A stretch of DNA of 64,000 nt from Pseudomonas mendocina (GCF_900636545.1 NZ_LR134290.1:1-64000), one strand, 5' to 3'; numbered from the stretch's first letter, positions 41,601 to 49,879 are shown. Notes: a model not told the origin generated them from the letters alone. Numbers and translations are program-made.

Positions 41601-43132
41601 AGGTGCTTCGCAGTCAAGGCCAGCTCACCACCCGCAGCAGTTATGACCGTGCCGGACGCCTGAGCGGACGCCGCCGCCATGGAACCGGTCAGCCGGTACA
41701 GCTACCGGCCCAGGCGGAACAACGCTATGACTATGATCCCTGCGACAATCTGATCGGCCGTCTGGACTATGACCCCCAGGCAGGACGTCATCAGCGGCAC
41801 GGCCTGCACTACGATGCCCGCAGCCGCATCGTTTCCAGGCAGGATCTGCTCAGCGGGCATCTTGAAACCTTCGCCTACGATAGTGCAGGCAACCTGCTGC
41901 CTGGCGGACGACAGGACGCACTCGCAGTTAGCCATGACCAGCTTCTCGTCTATCAGGACAAGCAGTACCGCTATGACGCCTTTGGACGGGTGATAGAAAA
42001 GCGTAGTGCAGCTCGACAGCTGCAACGTCTGTTCTACGACGATGAGCATCGTCTTGTAGAAGTGCGCAATGCCGATGGCAGCCAGGTACGCATGCAGTAC
42101 GACCCTCTCGGTAGGCGCACGCAGAAGAAACACTTTCATGCTCAGGGTCACCTGCTCAGTGAAAGCCGCTTCATCTGGGATGGTCTGCGCCTGCTGGGCG
42201 AGCAAAGCAATGGCCGGCACAGCCTGTACCTGTATGCGGGCAGCGGCCACGAGCCACTGGCCAGGGTCGACGGTAAAGGCCCGCACGCGCAGCTGCACTA
42301 CTACCACAACGACCCCAACGGCCTGCCCCAGCAACTGACCGACGAACATGGCCGCTGCACCTGGCAAGCCAGCTATCAAGTCTGGGGCAATACCGTGAGT
42401 GAGCAGCGCCAGGGCGCTCATCTCATGGAGCAGAATCTGCGTTTTGAAGGCCAGTACCTTGATCGGGAAACGGGTCTGCACTACAGCACGTTTCGTTTTT
42501 ACGATCCGGATATTGGCCGCTTCCTCAGCCCCGATCCAATAGGCCTGGCCGGTGGCACCAACCAGTACCAGTACGCGCCCAATCCTGTCGGATGGACGGA
42601 TCCGCTGGGGCTGATGTGCCAGAAGTCGAACCTGCATCAACGTGGCCACAAGCCCGGCCCTGGCGAACGCAGCCTGACCCGCCAGCAATACAAGAGAATG
42701 GTGTCGCAGACGCGCCAACAGGGCGGTGCTTTGCATGCGCAGTTGCAATCACGCCTGCAACACTCTGACTATGTTTACCGTGCGACGAACTACAGGACCC
42801 TGAAGTACTACCGCGATGCGGGGCGCATCAACCGTGACGCTTACATGACCTTCGATAATCCGGGGCTGGATCCGAAGATCAGCATGGACAAGAGCCAGGT
42901 ATTCGATCATTGGGGGCAGCACGAGGTGCTGCTGAAAATCCCTGCTTCAGAAGTTATCAATGCTCGGGTCCCGAGGCCGTTGGGAGATTCTCACCCGATC
43001 GGCTGGGAGCCTGTGACCGAGGCCTATCCGGCCGCCGGTTCAGGTGGCAACAGCCAGTTCCTTGCACAGACCTCAACCTGGGACGAGTCCTGGGTCATCC
43101 CCATGAATGGAGCGCCGCCAAGTGGACCCTGA
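38618..43132 (+). CDS. PAAR-Rhs polymorphic toxin 1 with prePAAR motif
   Basis: The 1504-residue protein carries its toxin on an Rhs cocoon. N-terminus: prePAAR motif AARLGDDLEH (7-16), hydrophobic segments at about 21-75, then a PAAR domain (about 160-232, CPLDTILCEKHPPMP through GGKSVVVRPI) that caps VgrG. Residues about 280-1305 are YD/RHS repeats ending in the conserved RFLSPDPIGLAGG autoproteolysis region. The 175-residue tip after WTDPLGL is the variable toxin; I do not recognise it with certainty. YVYRATNYRTLKYY, a Tyr/Phe-rich middle and TWDESWVIP give an ADP-ribosyltransferase-like impression, which is speculative. Unlike tip 2, this tip has the GC-rich composition of its core. Confidence 0.93.
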   Translation: MSDLFWAARLGDDLEHSSVFADVLSGVLEVAAYAAAGAALVAATGLTVATGGIAGCVLGFAASVAVGVGMSLTGLDKAVTTVCDGLANAIFPPSPQAKISSGASKTQTNGLPSARAAGKLGAVAPPSGTELEKPPEPSYLDMASSFFSELWNPTVENPAPGAIPCPLDTILCEKHPPMPLQLLAEGSSKVSIEGQPAVRSGDRATCEAKVVAAGNISSNVRIGGKSVVVRPIRSGKTPGVGLALSVLMALRGNPRKLLSNLPCLAMGMVNGFVVDQVAGAVTRSITGAPNPVHAATGAKVLNGLDDLDCVLPALLPVEWQRFYCNRDERQDGLFGPGWSVAYEVSVTLSSDAAGARSFIYTDEQGRRIDLGWLEPGDAAYGPGEGLNLRRDARSGALLIENDAGLYRLFEVVPDNPRMLRLSKLGDRNDNRQVLHYDAQGRLAAISDQDALLRVELCYEAAHPTRLARLERCHADGRRQLLAAYGYTEQGWLREVVDANGQVKRRFAYDDKARLTAHQTPTGYGCFYHWGEFNEAGTVQSRVVRHWTSEGEEYLFDYDIEAGITRVQDGLGRTREHCWNRQYQVTRFTDPLGQSWTFDWNDERQLIAATSPQGARWQYDYDESGNLCGSTDPLGRRDCIEFLGHWALPVCETDAAGNTWQYRYDVRGNCQEEIDPLGHSTCYRYDDSGLPVEIIDASGNRQTLRWNAFGQLIEQVDCSGYPTRFAYDEYGNLVQIADALGDITQYQYDPQGRLLQRQLPDGRSEQFIRDAGGQVQAYHDPTGNGLHYRYDRRGRMTAVLGPLGSQITYTYDSYGRLQSLTNENGEPYRFTWDDNDRLSIRHGLDGAARHYRYNPDGYLSGVAYTPAPIAGEDIEPIVHDLQRDAVGRLTCKTTRDGKTRYQYDVLDNPLEVSFTDSADDVQVLNFAYDQLGRLAQESGASGTLQHRYDALDNLTQTILPDGRRIRRLYYGSGHLQMLHLDDHEVSHFERDRLHREVLRSQGQLTTRSSYDRAGRLSGRRRHGTGQPVQLPAQAEQRYDYDPCDNLIGRLDYDPQAGRHQRHGLHYDARSRIVSRQDLLSGHLETFAYDSAGNLLPGGRQDALAVSHDQLLVYQDKQYRYDAFGRVIEKRSAARQLQRLFYDDEHRLVEVRNADGSQVRMQYDPLGRRTQKKHFHAQGHLLSESRFIWDGLRLLGEQSNGRHSLYLYAGSGHEPLARVDGKGPHAQLHYYHNDPNGLPQQLTDEHGRCTWQASYQVWGNTVSEQRQGAHLMEQNLRFEGQYLDRETGLHYSTFRFYDPDIGRFLSPDPIGLAGGTNQYQYAPNPVGWTDPLGLMCQKSNLHQRGHKPGPGERSLTRQQYKRMVSQTRQQGGALHAQLQSRLQHSDYVYRATNYRTLKYYRDAGRINRDAYMTFDNPGLDPKISMDKSQVFDHWGQHEVLLKIPASEVINARVPRPLGDSHPIGWEPVTEAYPAAGSGGNSQFLAQTSTWDESWVIPMNGAPPSGP

Positions 43133-43550
43133 TCAACTCAGCCTGCTCTTGCAGGCTCGCCGCGCCGAACGAATCACTCAGGACGAGGTGACCGCCTGGG
43201 TCGATGCTCACGCCGATGCAGCCAGCAGCCAGCTCAAACGGACCACCTATCTGAAGTTGCGCCGCGGTGACCCGCAGCCGGCGTTTCTCGAATGCCTAGC
43301 GGCCTGCCAAAACTGTACGCAGGTCTACCAGGCTGGTGAGTTTCGTGATTACCAAGACTTCGAGCAGTGCGACGACCGCCTGCGTAGCGCGTCGGGTGTC
43401 TTTACACCCGTGCCGGCGCCCGCTTGGTACACGGCTCCGGCGCACATCCTGGGCGGCGAAGTGCTCTATCAATGCCAACAATGTGAAGCCATCTGGAGGC
43501 TCATCCTGCCCGAACGGGTGCAGCGAGGCAGTTGGTGTCGGATCGGTTAG
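43122..43550 (+). CDS. Candidate immunity protein for Rhs toxin 1, with two CxxC motifs
   Basis: A 142-residue product that overlaps the end of the first Rhs gene by 11 bp. I prefer GTG 43122 because GGAG lies nine bases upstream; ATG 43107 would add five residues. The N-terminal half is helical (QARRAERITQDEVTAW). The C-terminal half has CQNC and CQQC pairs about 75 residues apart, suggesting a zinc ribbon or paired zinc knuckles. Position and overlap with a polymorphic toxin gene argue for immunity. The family is not recognised, and zinc-type immunity proteins are not common, so the mechanism is open. Confidence 0.75.
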   Translation: MDPDQLSLLLQARRAERITQDEVTAWVDAHADAASSQLKRTTYLKLRRGDPQPAFLECLAACQNCTQVYQAGEFRDYQDFEQCDDRLRSASGVFTPVPAPAWYTAPAHILGGEVLYQCQQCEAIWRLILPERVQRGSWCRIG

Positions 43551-43729
43551 AAATCGACCAGCTGAAATCTCTATTTGCCTCCGAATAGGGATATTTCCAT
43601 GCAAAACCTTAACCGCTTCACAGACCCAACCAGCGCCTGGCTGGCTAATTAACGATATTGAGCTCCCGCTGTTCCTACAGAGCGTCATCCCAGGTTGAGT
43701 TCACGGCACCCAAAGGAAGGACACGCCTC

Positions 43730-43888
43730 ATGAGCCACCCCACTCCAGAACGGAGCGCGCAACTGTCCGGCAAGGACCTACCGGACAGCAGCATCAAGAT
43801 CCTCGATCACAATGTCCTCGGCAACGGCAAAGTCGTGCGTGGTGATCCCAATGTCCAGGGTGCCCATAGGCACAGCCTCAACGGATGA
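43730..43888 (+). pseudogene. Internally deleted eag copy (52-codon mini-Eag)
   Basis: ATG 43730, preceded by AAGGAAGG, opens a 52-codon frame. Its first about 40 residues align with the intact Eag (shared pattern MS-x-T-x-E-x-S-x-QL, D-[ST]-I-x-IL, LG, V-RG), and its last residues HSLNG recall the Eag end LVLNGAG. The DNA before it (AAAGGA...ACGCCT-ATGAGC) and after it (CTCAACGGA...GATGTC, leading into Rhs 2) also matches the flanks of the intact eag. It therefore looks like a duplicated eag that lost its middle in frame. It could still be translated, but about 90 residues of the fold are missing, so chaperone function is doubtful. Confidence 0.7.
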
Positions 43889-43894
43889 CCTGCG

Positions 43895-46800
43895 ATGTCT
43901 GATGCGCTCTGGGCCGCCCGGCTCGGCGACGATCTGCTGCACACCACACTGCTCGCCGACATCGTCGGCGGCGTGCTGGAGGTGGCGGCTTATGCCGCCA
44001 TCACCGCCGTGGCCTGTGCCGCGGTAGTCGCCGCCACCGGCCTGACCGTCCTTACCGGCGGTCTCGGTGGCTTTGTTCTCGCCGCAGTAGTTGGGATCGC
44101 CGTGGGGGTCGGCATGAACAAAACCGGCTGGGACAAGGGTCTCACGACCCTCTGCGAAGGCCTGGGCAATGCCATCTCCCCGCCCAATGTTCAGGCCAAG
44201 ATCGTTACCGGCGCCAACAAGACCAAAACCAATGGCCTGCCTTCCGCGCGCGCCGCTGGCAAGCTGGGTAGCGCTGCTGCGCCGTCCGGCACCGAGCTGG
44301 AGCAGGCGCCGCCCGCCGAGGAGCCGGAGCCGAGCTTCCTGGACATGGCCAAGAGCTTCTTCAGTGAGATGTGGCGCCCCACCGTTGCCCAGCCGGCACC
44401 CGGCGTCATCCCCTGCCCGCTGGATGCCATCGAGTGCAAGAAGCATCCGCCGATGCCGGTGCAGCTGCTGGCCGAAGGCTCGATCAAGGTCAGCATCGAA
44501 GGCCAGCCGGCAGTGCGCAGCGGTGATCGCAGCACCTGCGAGGCCACGGTGGTGGAAAGCGGCAACATTTCGCCGAACGTGCGCATCGGTGGCGACGCCG
44601 TGGTGGTGCAGCCGATTCGCAGCGGCAAGACGCCCGGCATCGGCCTTGCCCTGGCCGTGCTCATGGCGTTGCGCGGTAACCCGCGCAAGCTGTGCAGCAA
44701 GCTGCCCTGCCTGGCCGCTGGTTTCGTTGGCAACATGGCCATGGGTGGCGCCACCGCCTATGCCACCAACGCCATCTCCAACGCCCTCGGCTCGGCCAGC
44801 AGCGGTGCACCCAACCCGGTGCACGCCAGCACCGGGGCCAAGGTGCTCGGTGAAGACGACGACCTCGACTTCGTCCTGCCGGGGCTGATGCCCATCGAGT
44901 GGCAGCGTTTCTACAGCAGCTGCGACGAGCGTCGTGACGGCCTGCTGGGTGCCGGCTGGAGCCTGCCGTTCGAGATCGCCGTGCAGGTACGCGCCCACCC
45001 GAAGGGCGGCGAAACGCTGACCTATATCGACGAGCAGGGCCGCCCCATCGAGATCGGCAGCCTGCCACCGGGCGATGCCTGCTACAGCCCGGGCGAAGGT
45101 TTGAACTTCCGCCGCGATGAAAGCGGTGCACTGCTGGTGGAAAGCGTCGATGGTCTCTACCGCCTGTTCGAGCCTCTGCCCGAAGCGCCGCAGCGGCTGC
45201 GCCTGAGCAAGCTGGGTGATCGCAACGACAACCGCCTGCTGCTCGAATACGACACTGCTGGCCGGCTACGCGCTGTGCGCGATGGCCATAACCAGCTGTG
45301 CATCGAACTGATTGCCGACGCCCGCCACCCGCAGCGCCTGGGCCGGGTCGAGCGCCTGTTCGCCGATGAGCGGCGCGAGGTGCTGGTCGCTTATGCCTAT
45401 GACGCACAGGGCGATCTCAGTGAAGTCCGCGACGACAAGGGCCAACTGCTGCGTCGCTTCGTCTACGACAGCGGCCGCCGCCTGATCGAACACCAGCGCC
45501 CCACAGGCCTGCGCTGCTTCTACGAATGGGGCGAGTTTCAGGGTGCCGATGGCCGCGAATGGCGGGTGACACGGCACTGGACCGACGAAGGCGATGAATA
45601 CCATCTGCATTACGATCTGGATGCGGGAATCACCCGGGTCACCGACGGCCTTGGCCGTATCAGCGAACGTCACTGGAACAGCCAGTACCAGATCACCCGC
45701 TATCGCGACGCCCTCGGCCAGCTCTGGCTGTTCGAATGGAATGACGAACGCCAACTGCTGGCCGCCGTCGCACCGGACGGCGCGCGTTGGCAATTTGCCT
45801 ATGACGAATCCGGTAACCTCTGCGAAACCCTCGACCCGTTGGGGCGTCGCGACTTCACCCAATGGCTCGGTCACTGGTCGCTGCCGCAAGCCGAGACCGA
45901 CGCCGCCGGCAATGCCTGGCAGTACCGCTACGACAAGCGCGGCAACTGCATTGCCGAGATCGACCCGCTGGGCCATGTCACCCGCTACCGCTACGACACC
46001 AGCGGCCTGCCGGTGGAGATCATCGACGCCAGCGGCAAGCGCAAGACCCTGCGCTGGAACGCCCTCGGCCAGCTCACCGAGCAGGTCGACTGTTCCGGCT
46101 ACCCGACGCGCTTCGCCTACGACGAGCGCGGCAACCTGGTGCAGATCACCGATGCCCTCGGCGAAATCACCCGCTACCACTACGACAGCCAGGGCCGCCT
46201 GTTGCAGACGCAACTCGCCGACGGCCGCTGCGAGGAATTTCAACGCGACGCCATCGGCCAGCTCAGCGCCTACCTCGACCCTGCCGGCAAGCCCGTACGC
46301 TATCGTTACGACCGCCGTGGTCAGGTCCGTCAGCGCATCGATGCCCTGGGCCGCAGCGTCGGCTTCGAATACGACGCCTATGGCCGCCTGCTCGCCCTGA
46401 GCAACGAGAACGACGAGCGCTACCGCTTCAGCTGGGACGTGCTCGACCGCCTCACCGCCCAGCACGACCTCGATGACAGCGCTCGCCATTACCGCTATGA
46501 CCCGCAGGGCAACCTCATCGGCCTGGCCTACACCCCGGCGCCGCACGGCACCGGCCTGGGCTGCGTCCCTGAGGCGCCGCCGGCGCCGATCATCCACCGC
46601 TTCGAGCGCGATGCCGTTGGCCGGCTGATCGCCAAGCACACCGATGACGGTCGTACCGAATACGCCTACGACCCACTCGACCGTCTTACCGGCATCGACT
46701 TCACCGCGGCTGACGGCCAGGTGCAGTCACTGGCCTTCGCCTACGACGCCCTTGGCCAATTGCTCAGCGAACAGAGCGCCGCCGGTGCCCTGCAGCATGC

Positions 46801-48364
46801 CTACGACGAACTCGGCAACCTGCTGGAAACGCAACTACCTGACCAGCGCCGTATCCGCCGCCTTTACTACGGCAGCGGTCACCTGCAACTGCTCAACCTG
46901 GACGATCAACTGGTCAGCCGCTTCGAGCGCGACCGCCTGCACCGCGAGGTGCTGCGCACCCAGGGGCAGCTCGTTACCCGTAGCCAATATGACCGCACCG
47001 GACGCCTCACTGCGCGCCTGCGTCGGCGTCTGGAAACGCCCGTGCAACTGCCGGCCGAAGCCGAGCGGCGCTACGCCTTTGATCCCAGCGACAACCTGAT
47101 CGGCCGCCTCGACCGTGACCCGGCCTGCCAGCGCGAACAGAAGCAGCAACTGCACTACGACGCCAGCGGGCGCATCATCGCCAGCCAGGACCTGATTCGC
47201 GGCAATCTGGAAACCTACAGCTACGACGCCGCTGCCAACCTGCTGCACCCGGTGGGCGGCGACGCCGCCAGCAGCGGCTGGGTGCGCCACAACAAACTGC
47301 TCACCTACCAGGACAAGCGCTACCGTTACGACGCCTTCGGCCGCCTGGTGGAGAAACGCAGTGGCCGTCACCAGGTGCAGCGGCTGAGCTACGACGCTGA
47401 GCATCGCGTGCGGGAAGTCACCAACAACGACGGCAGCCGGGTGGTCATGCACTACGATCCGCTTGGCCGGCGTATTGGCAAAAGCCACTACGATGCCCAC
47501 GGCGTGCTGCTCGGCCAGACCGACTTCACCTGGGACGGCCTGCGCCTGCTCAGCGAAACCCGCAACGGCCGGCACAGCCTCTACCTCTACGACGAAGGCA
47601 GCTACGACCCGCTGGCGCGCGTCGACGGCCAGGGCGAACACGCCCGCCTGCGCTACTACCACACCGATCCGAACGGCTTACCGCAGCAACTCACCGAAGA
47701 GGACGGCCGCTGCATCTGGCAGGCCCGTTATCAGGTTTGGGGCAACACCCTGGCCGAACAGCAGGAAAGCTTCTTTGTCGAAGAGCAGAACCTGCGCTTC
47801 CAGGGCCAGTACCTGGACCGCGAGACTGGACTGCACTACAACACTTTCAGGTTCTACGATCCGGATATCGGCCGGTTTATCAGCCCGGACCCGATTGGGT
47901 TGGCGGGTGGGATAAACCTGTTTCAGTACGCGCCGGAGCCGTATGGGTGGGTGGATCCGTGGGGGTGGGCTCCCTGGGCTCACGGGAAATTTGATGACTG
48001 GTTCAATGCTGCATCTGTGGATGATATCAACAGTAATAAAACGGCAGTGACAGGAGCCCTGCGTGGCGCAGGTAAAATGCATGAAATGTTCCCAGTTTCA
48101 CTTGCGGCTAAAGCAAAAGAGCTTGGTTTTACCGCCCAAGAGTTGAAGAGGTACGTTGTGGAAACCAAGAGAATTACATTTATTAATGTTACTGACTCCA
48201 AGGGCAGGCCGATACCAAACGGGTCACATCATGGTAGTAGTGCAGGTCGATACTTCCATAACAAGTTAATTGCAGATCTAAAGCAGGCGACTAGCAAAAG
48301 AGAAGCTAAGATGATCATTGCAAGACATCATAGGAAACATATGAAATTAAGCAGGTGCTCTTAA
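43895..48364 (+). CDS. PAAR-Rhs polymorphic toxin 2 with prePAAR motif and nuclease-like tip
   Basis: The 1489-residue protein is a paralogue of Rhs 1 with the same layout: prePAAR AARLGDDLLH (7-16), hydrophobic segments (21-75), PAAR (about 170-245), YD/RHS repeats to RFISPDPIGLAGG (about 1320-1335). The tip after WVDPWGW (about 133 residues) differs completely and its DNA is markedly AT-rich from about 47980. The tip has His-rich clusters GKMHEMFPVS, GSHHGSSAGRYFHNKLI and IIARHHRKHMK, the spacing of an HNH/endonuclease VII-type nuclease; this class is inferred. An Imm22-like gene follows at once. Its local chaperone gene is reduced to a remnant, so it probably uses the Eag encoded next to vgrG. 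Confidence 0.93.
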   Translation: MSDALWAARLGDDLLHTTLLADIVGGVLEVAAYAAITAVACAAVVAATGLTVLTGGLGGFVLAAVVGIAVGVGMNKTGWDKGLTTLCEGLGNAISPPNVQAKIVTGANKTKTNGLPSARAAGKLGSAAAPSGTELEQAPPAEEPEPSFLDMAKSFFSEMWRPTVAQPAPGVIPCPLDAIECKKHPPMPVQLLAEGSIKVSIEGQPAVRSGDRSTCEATVVESGNISPNVRIGGDAVVVQPIRSGKTPGIGLALAVLMALRGNPRKLCSKLPCLAAGFVGNMAMGGATAYATNAISNALGSASSGAPNPVHASTGAKVLGEDDDLDFVLPGLMPIEWQRFYSSCDERRDGLLGAGWSLPFEIAVQVRAHPKGGETLTYIDEQGRPIEIGSLPPGDACYSPGEGLNFRRDESGALLVESVDGLYRLFEPLPEAPQRLRLSKLGDRNDNRLLLEYDTAGRLRAVRDGHNQLCIELIADARHPQRLGRVERLFADERREVLVAYAYDAQGDLSEVRDDKGQLLRRFVYDSGRRLIEHQRPTGLRCFYEWGEFQGADGREWRVTRHWTDEGDEYHLHYDLDAGITRVTDGLGRISERHWNSQYQITRYRDALGQLWLFEWNDERQLLAAVAPDGARWQFAYDESGNLCETLDPLGRRDFTQWLGHWSLPQAETDAAGNAWQYRYDKRGNCIAEIDPLGHVTRYRYDTSGLPVEIIDASGKRKTLRWNALGQLTEQVDCSGYPTRFAYDERGNLVQITDALGEITRYHYDSQGRLLQTQLADGRCEEFQRDAIGQLSAYLDPAGKPVRYRYDRRGQVRQRIDALGRSVGFEYDAYGRLLALSNENDERYRFSWDVLDRLTAQHDLDDSARHYRYDPQGNLIGLAYTPAPHGTGLGCVPEAPPAPIIHRFERDAVGRLIAKHTDDGRTEYAYDPLDRLTGIDFTAADGQVQSLAFAYDALGQLLSEQSAAGALQHAYDELGNLLETQLPDQRRIRRLYYGSGHLQLLNLDDQLVSRFERDRLHREVLRTQGQLVTRSQYDRTGRLTARLRRRLETPVQLPAEAERRYAFDPSDNLIGRLDRDPACQREQKQQLHYDASGRIIASQDLIRGNLETYSYDAAANLLHPVGGDAASSGWVRHNKLLTYQDKRYRYDAFGRLVEKRSGRHQVQRLSYDAEHRVREVTNNDGSRVVMHYDPLGRRIGKSHYDAHGVLLGQTDFTWDGLRLLSETRNGRHSLYLYDEGSYDPLARVDGQGEHARLRYYHTDPNGLPQQLTEEDGRCIWQARYQVWGNTLAEQQESFFVEEQNLRFQGQYLDRETGLHYNTFRFYDPDIGRFISPDPIGLAGGINLFQYAPEPYGWVDPWGWAPWAHGKFDDWFNAASVDDINSNKTAVTGALRGAGKMHEMFPVSLAAKAKELGFTAQELKRYVVETKRITFINVTDSKGRPIPNGSHHGSSAGRYFHNKLIADLKQATSKREAKMIIARHHRKHMKLSRCS

Positions 48365-48769
48365 ATGTCTGATGAAGCTAAAGCTATTCATATCTGGGTA
48401 GGAAGCAATTTCTCAAAAGAAGAAGAGTATATGAGCTACTTTGAGCTTGACTACTCTGTTGAAGGGGACTTTGATGATCCGAGTTATAAACTCTGTGGTT
48501 TTTGCAAGGATATCGGTATCGTTTGGTATGACGAAGACTTTATAGGCATCATTCCTCGTCGAGAACAGGAAGTCTCTTTAGATGATATTTTGGCGGAAGC
48601 TGCTATAGATGATGATGAGCTACCGGTAGCCAAAGCTCGCTGTGATGCTTTGGGTATAAAAAAAGCTAATGCGATTTTTTGGTATCAAGATGCTGATCTT
48701 GTGCTTAAGAAGCCGATCAAGGATAGTTATAACGGTCTAAAATATATAGGTGTTTTTAAGGAGAGTTAG
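48365..48769 (+). CDS. Immunity protein 22-like (Imm22/DUF4284) for Rhs toxin 2
   Basis: The 134-residue acidic protein starts directly after the stop of the Rhs 2 gene. The N-terminal AIHIWVGSNFSKEEEYMSYF, then CGFCKDIGIVWYDEDFIGII and SLDDILAE, match the Imm22 family, in which a short HIW/VG strand is followed by a Tyr/Phe-rich acidic region. Imm22 proteins neutralise nuclease-type tips of polymorphic toxins. The DNA is AT-rich like the tip, so both arrived together. A 20-bp-armed palindrome starts 17 bp after its stop. Confidence 0.85.
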   Translation: MSDEAKAIHIWVGSNFSKEEEYMSYFELDYSVEGDFDDPSYKLCGFCKDIGIVWYDEDFIGIIPRREQEVSLDDILAEAAIDDDELPVAKARCDALGIKKANAIFWYQDADLVLKKPIKDSYNGLKYIGVFKES

Positions 48770-48785
48770 GCAGGCGGAAGGATTC

Positions 48786-48850
48786 AAAAGGGGACAGATT
48801 TATTTTCGGCTACCAGTGTTTTTAGCCAATAAATAAATCTGTCCCCTTTT
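48786..48850. repeat. Palindromic element E1 after imm22
   Basis: A perfect 20-bp inverted repeat: the left arm (48786-48805) starts AAAAGGGGACAGATTT and the right arm (48831-48850) ends AAATCTGTCCCCTTTT. Inside is a second 5-bp stem, GGCTA (48808-48812) with TAGCC (48823-48827). The right arm ends in a T-run, so it can act as an intrinsic terminator. The GGGGACAGATTTATTT wording recurs in many proteobacterial repeats; I suspect a non-autonomous element, but this needs a search. Confidence 0.85.
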
Positions 48851-48908
48851 TTAGTCACCTTTTTTACTAAATCCAAAGCTGGGCGCTGTTAATGGGTAGG
48901 AGTTAATT

Positions 48909-49193
48909 ATGAAGGAAAATATCTTTCTAAGTAGCCGCAATATTATTTATTTGCCGACGAATGAAAGTGTTCACCCAACCAGAACAATTCATAAGGGGTC
49001 TCATCCAGGTTACAACGCCTCGATTCAACGACAGCTTGATGATATTTTGGCAGTCGGAAAGTCAAACAAATGGACGCCAGATCAGTATAAAAGCGCCGTA
49101 AATGGTGTGATTAAGAATGAGCGAGCGGGCTTGAGAAGTGGGAAAACGCGACTAAATAAAAATTCTGTTAGAACCATGCGGTGCGGAGGATGA
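48909..49193 (+). pseudogene. Orphan AHH-type nuclease tip, N-terminally truncated
   Basis: A 94-codon frame with a good ribosome site (TAGGAG, 6 bases from ATG 48909) and an in-frame TAG just upstream, so it is not fused to any Rhs core. SRNIIYLPTNESVHPTRTIHKGSHPGYNASIQ, read in pieces (IIYLPT, TIHKGSHPGYN, LDDIL), matches the second half of the AHH class of HNH/endonuclease VII toxins. The first half, which holds the Ala-His-His catalytic motif, is absent, so the fragment is probably inactive. It overlaps the start of the next gene, an Imm11-like protein. AT-rich, like the tip of Rhs 2. A displaced toxin tip. Confidence 0.7.
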
Positions 49194-49195
49194 AT

Positions 49196-49765
49196 ATGTA
49201 TTTACTTAGGGTGAGCGAGGACTATCCAGAGAAGCTCTCACTCATATACGATCATGACGCCAGCACAGACCTTACGGAGTTTAGAAAGTGCCATCCGGTA
49301 TCAGAGACCGTAACGGCAAAATTCTCAAATAGAAAAAAAATAGATATAGAGAAACTCAAGAGACTTGATTATATACAAAGCGATGGACCTCCATTGATCT
49401 CTCAGCGTATGGCGGAGGTAATTAAAGCGCATACAGATCAAGTTGAGCTCAGTCCCGCTAGTGTGATGATTGATGGGCAAATGCTCGATGGATACTTTGT
49501 TTTAAATATTTTAACTAAAAAGCCTTGCTTTGATCTGGCTAGATCTGACTACCGACCAACTATTGACGGAATGCCAGAATACGGCTTGCGCTTTTATCAT
49601 GTGCACTCACTTCCCGAGAAGTGTTTAGAAGGGGCGTCTATTGTTCGTGCCCAAGAATCCCTCGGTGAAATCTTTGTATCATCTGAACTCGGTGAGGCAT
49701 TGACGCGCTCAAAAATTTCCGGACTTTCTTTGCTTGATGCACATCATGGAGTGGATGTTTATTAG
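49196..49765 (+). CDS. Immunity protein 11-like (Imm11/DUF1629)
   Basis: 189 residues from ATG 49196, which has GGAGG six bases upstream; ATG 49190 overlaps the preceding stop but sits on the ribosome site. Family features: PLISQRMAEVIKAH, a hydrophobic GYFVLNILTKKPCFDL, then EIFVSSELGEALTRSKISGLSLL, the usual C-terminal end of Imm11 proteins. Imm11 genes commonly follow AHH-type tips, as here. The gene is complete although its toxin is beheaded, so it may still protect against sister cells that carry the full toxin. Confidence 0.8.
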   Translation: MYLLRVSEDYPEKLSLIYDHDASTDLTEFRKCHPVSETVTAKFSNRKKIDIEKLKRLDYIQSDGPPLISQRMAEVIKAHTDQVELSPASVMIDGQMLDGYFVLNILTKKPCFDLARSDYRPTIDGMPEYGLRFYHVHSLPEKCLEGASIVRAQESLGEIFVSSELGEALTRSKISGLSLLDAHHGVDVY

Positions 49766-49838
49766 AACATTCAGGAGGGACAGATCACGATTCAGGTCAA
49801 CTTTTCTCCGAGGTGAGGCGGGCTGCATTCAGAAAGGG

Positions 49839-49876
49839 ATCAATGGGGTCAGAGTCATTGATTCGACCCCATTGAT
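49839..49876. repeat. Palindromic element E2 before the Rhs remnant
   Basis: ATCAATGGGGTC (49839-49850) and GACCCCATTGAT (49865-49876) form a perfect 12-bp inverted repeat around AGAGTCATTGATTC. It ends 3 bp before homology to the Rhs 2 core begins at 49880. The word GGGACAGAT, shared with E1, also occurs at 49777-49785. GGGGTCAGAGTC-type sequences are frequent dispersed repeats in proteobacteria; their identity here is inferred. Confidence 0.75.
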
Positions 49877-49879
49877 TTC

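Noticed and set aside
43596..43652. 17-codon frame (MQNLNRFTDPT...) in the gap between immunity gene 1 and mini-Eag
   Set aside because: Too short, without a ribosome site; no evidence of translation or similarity to neighbouring genes.
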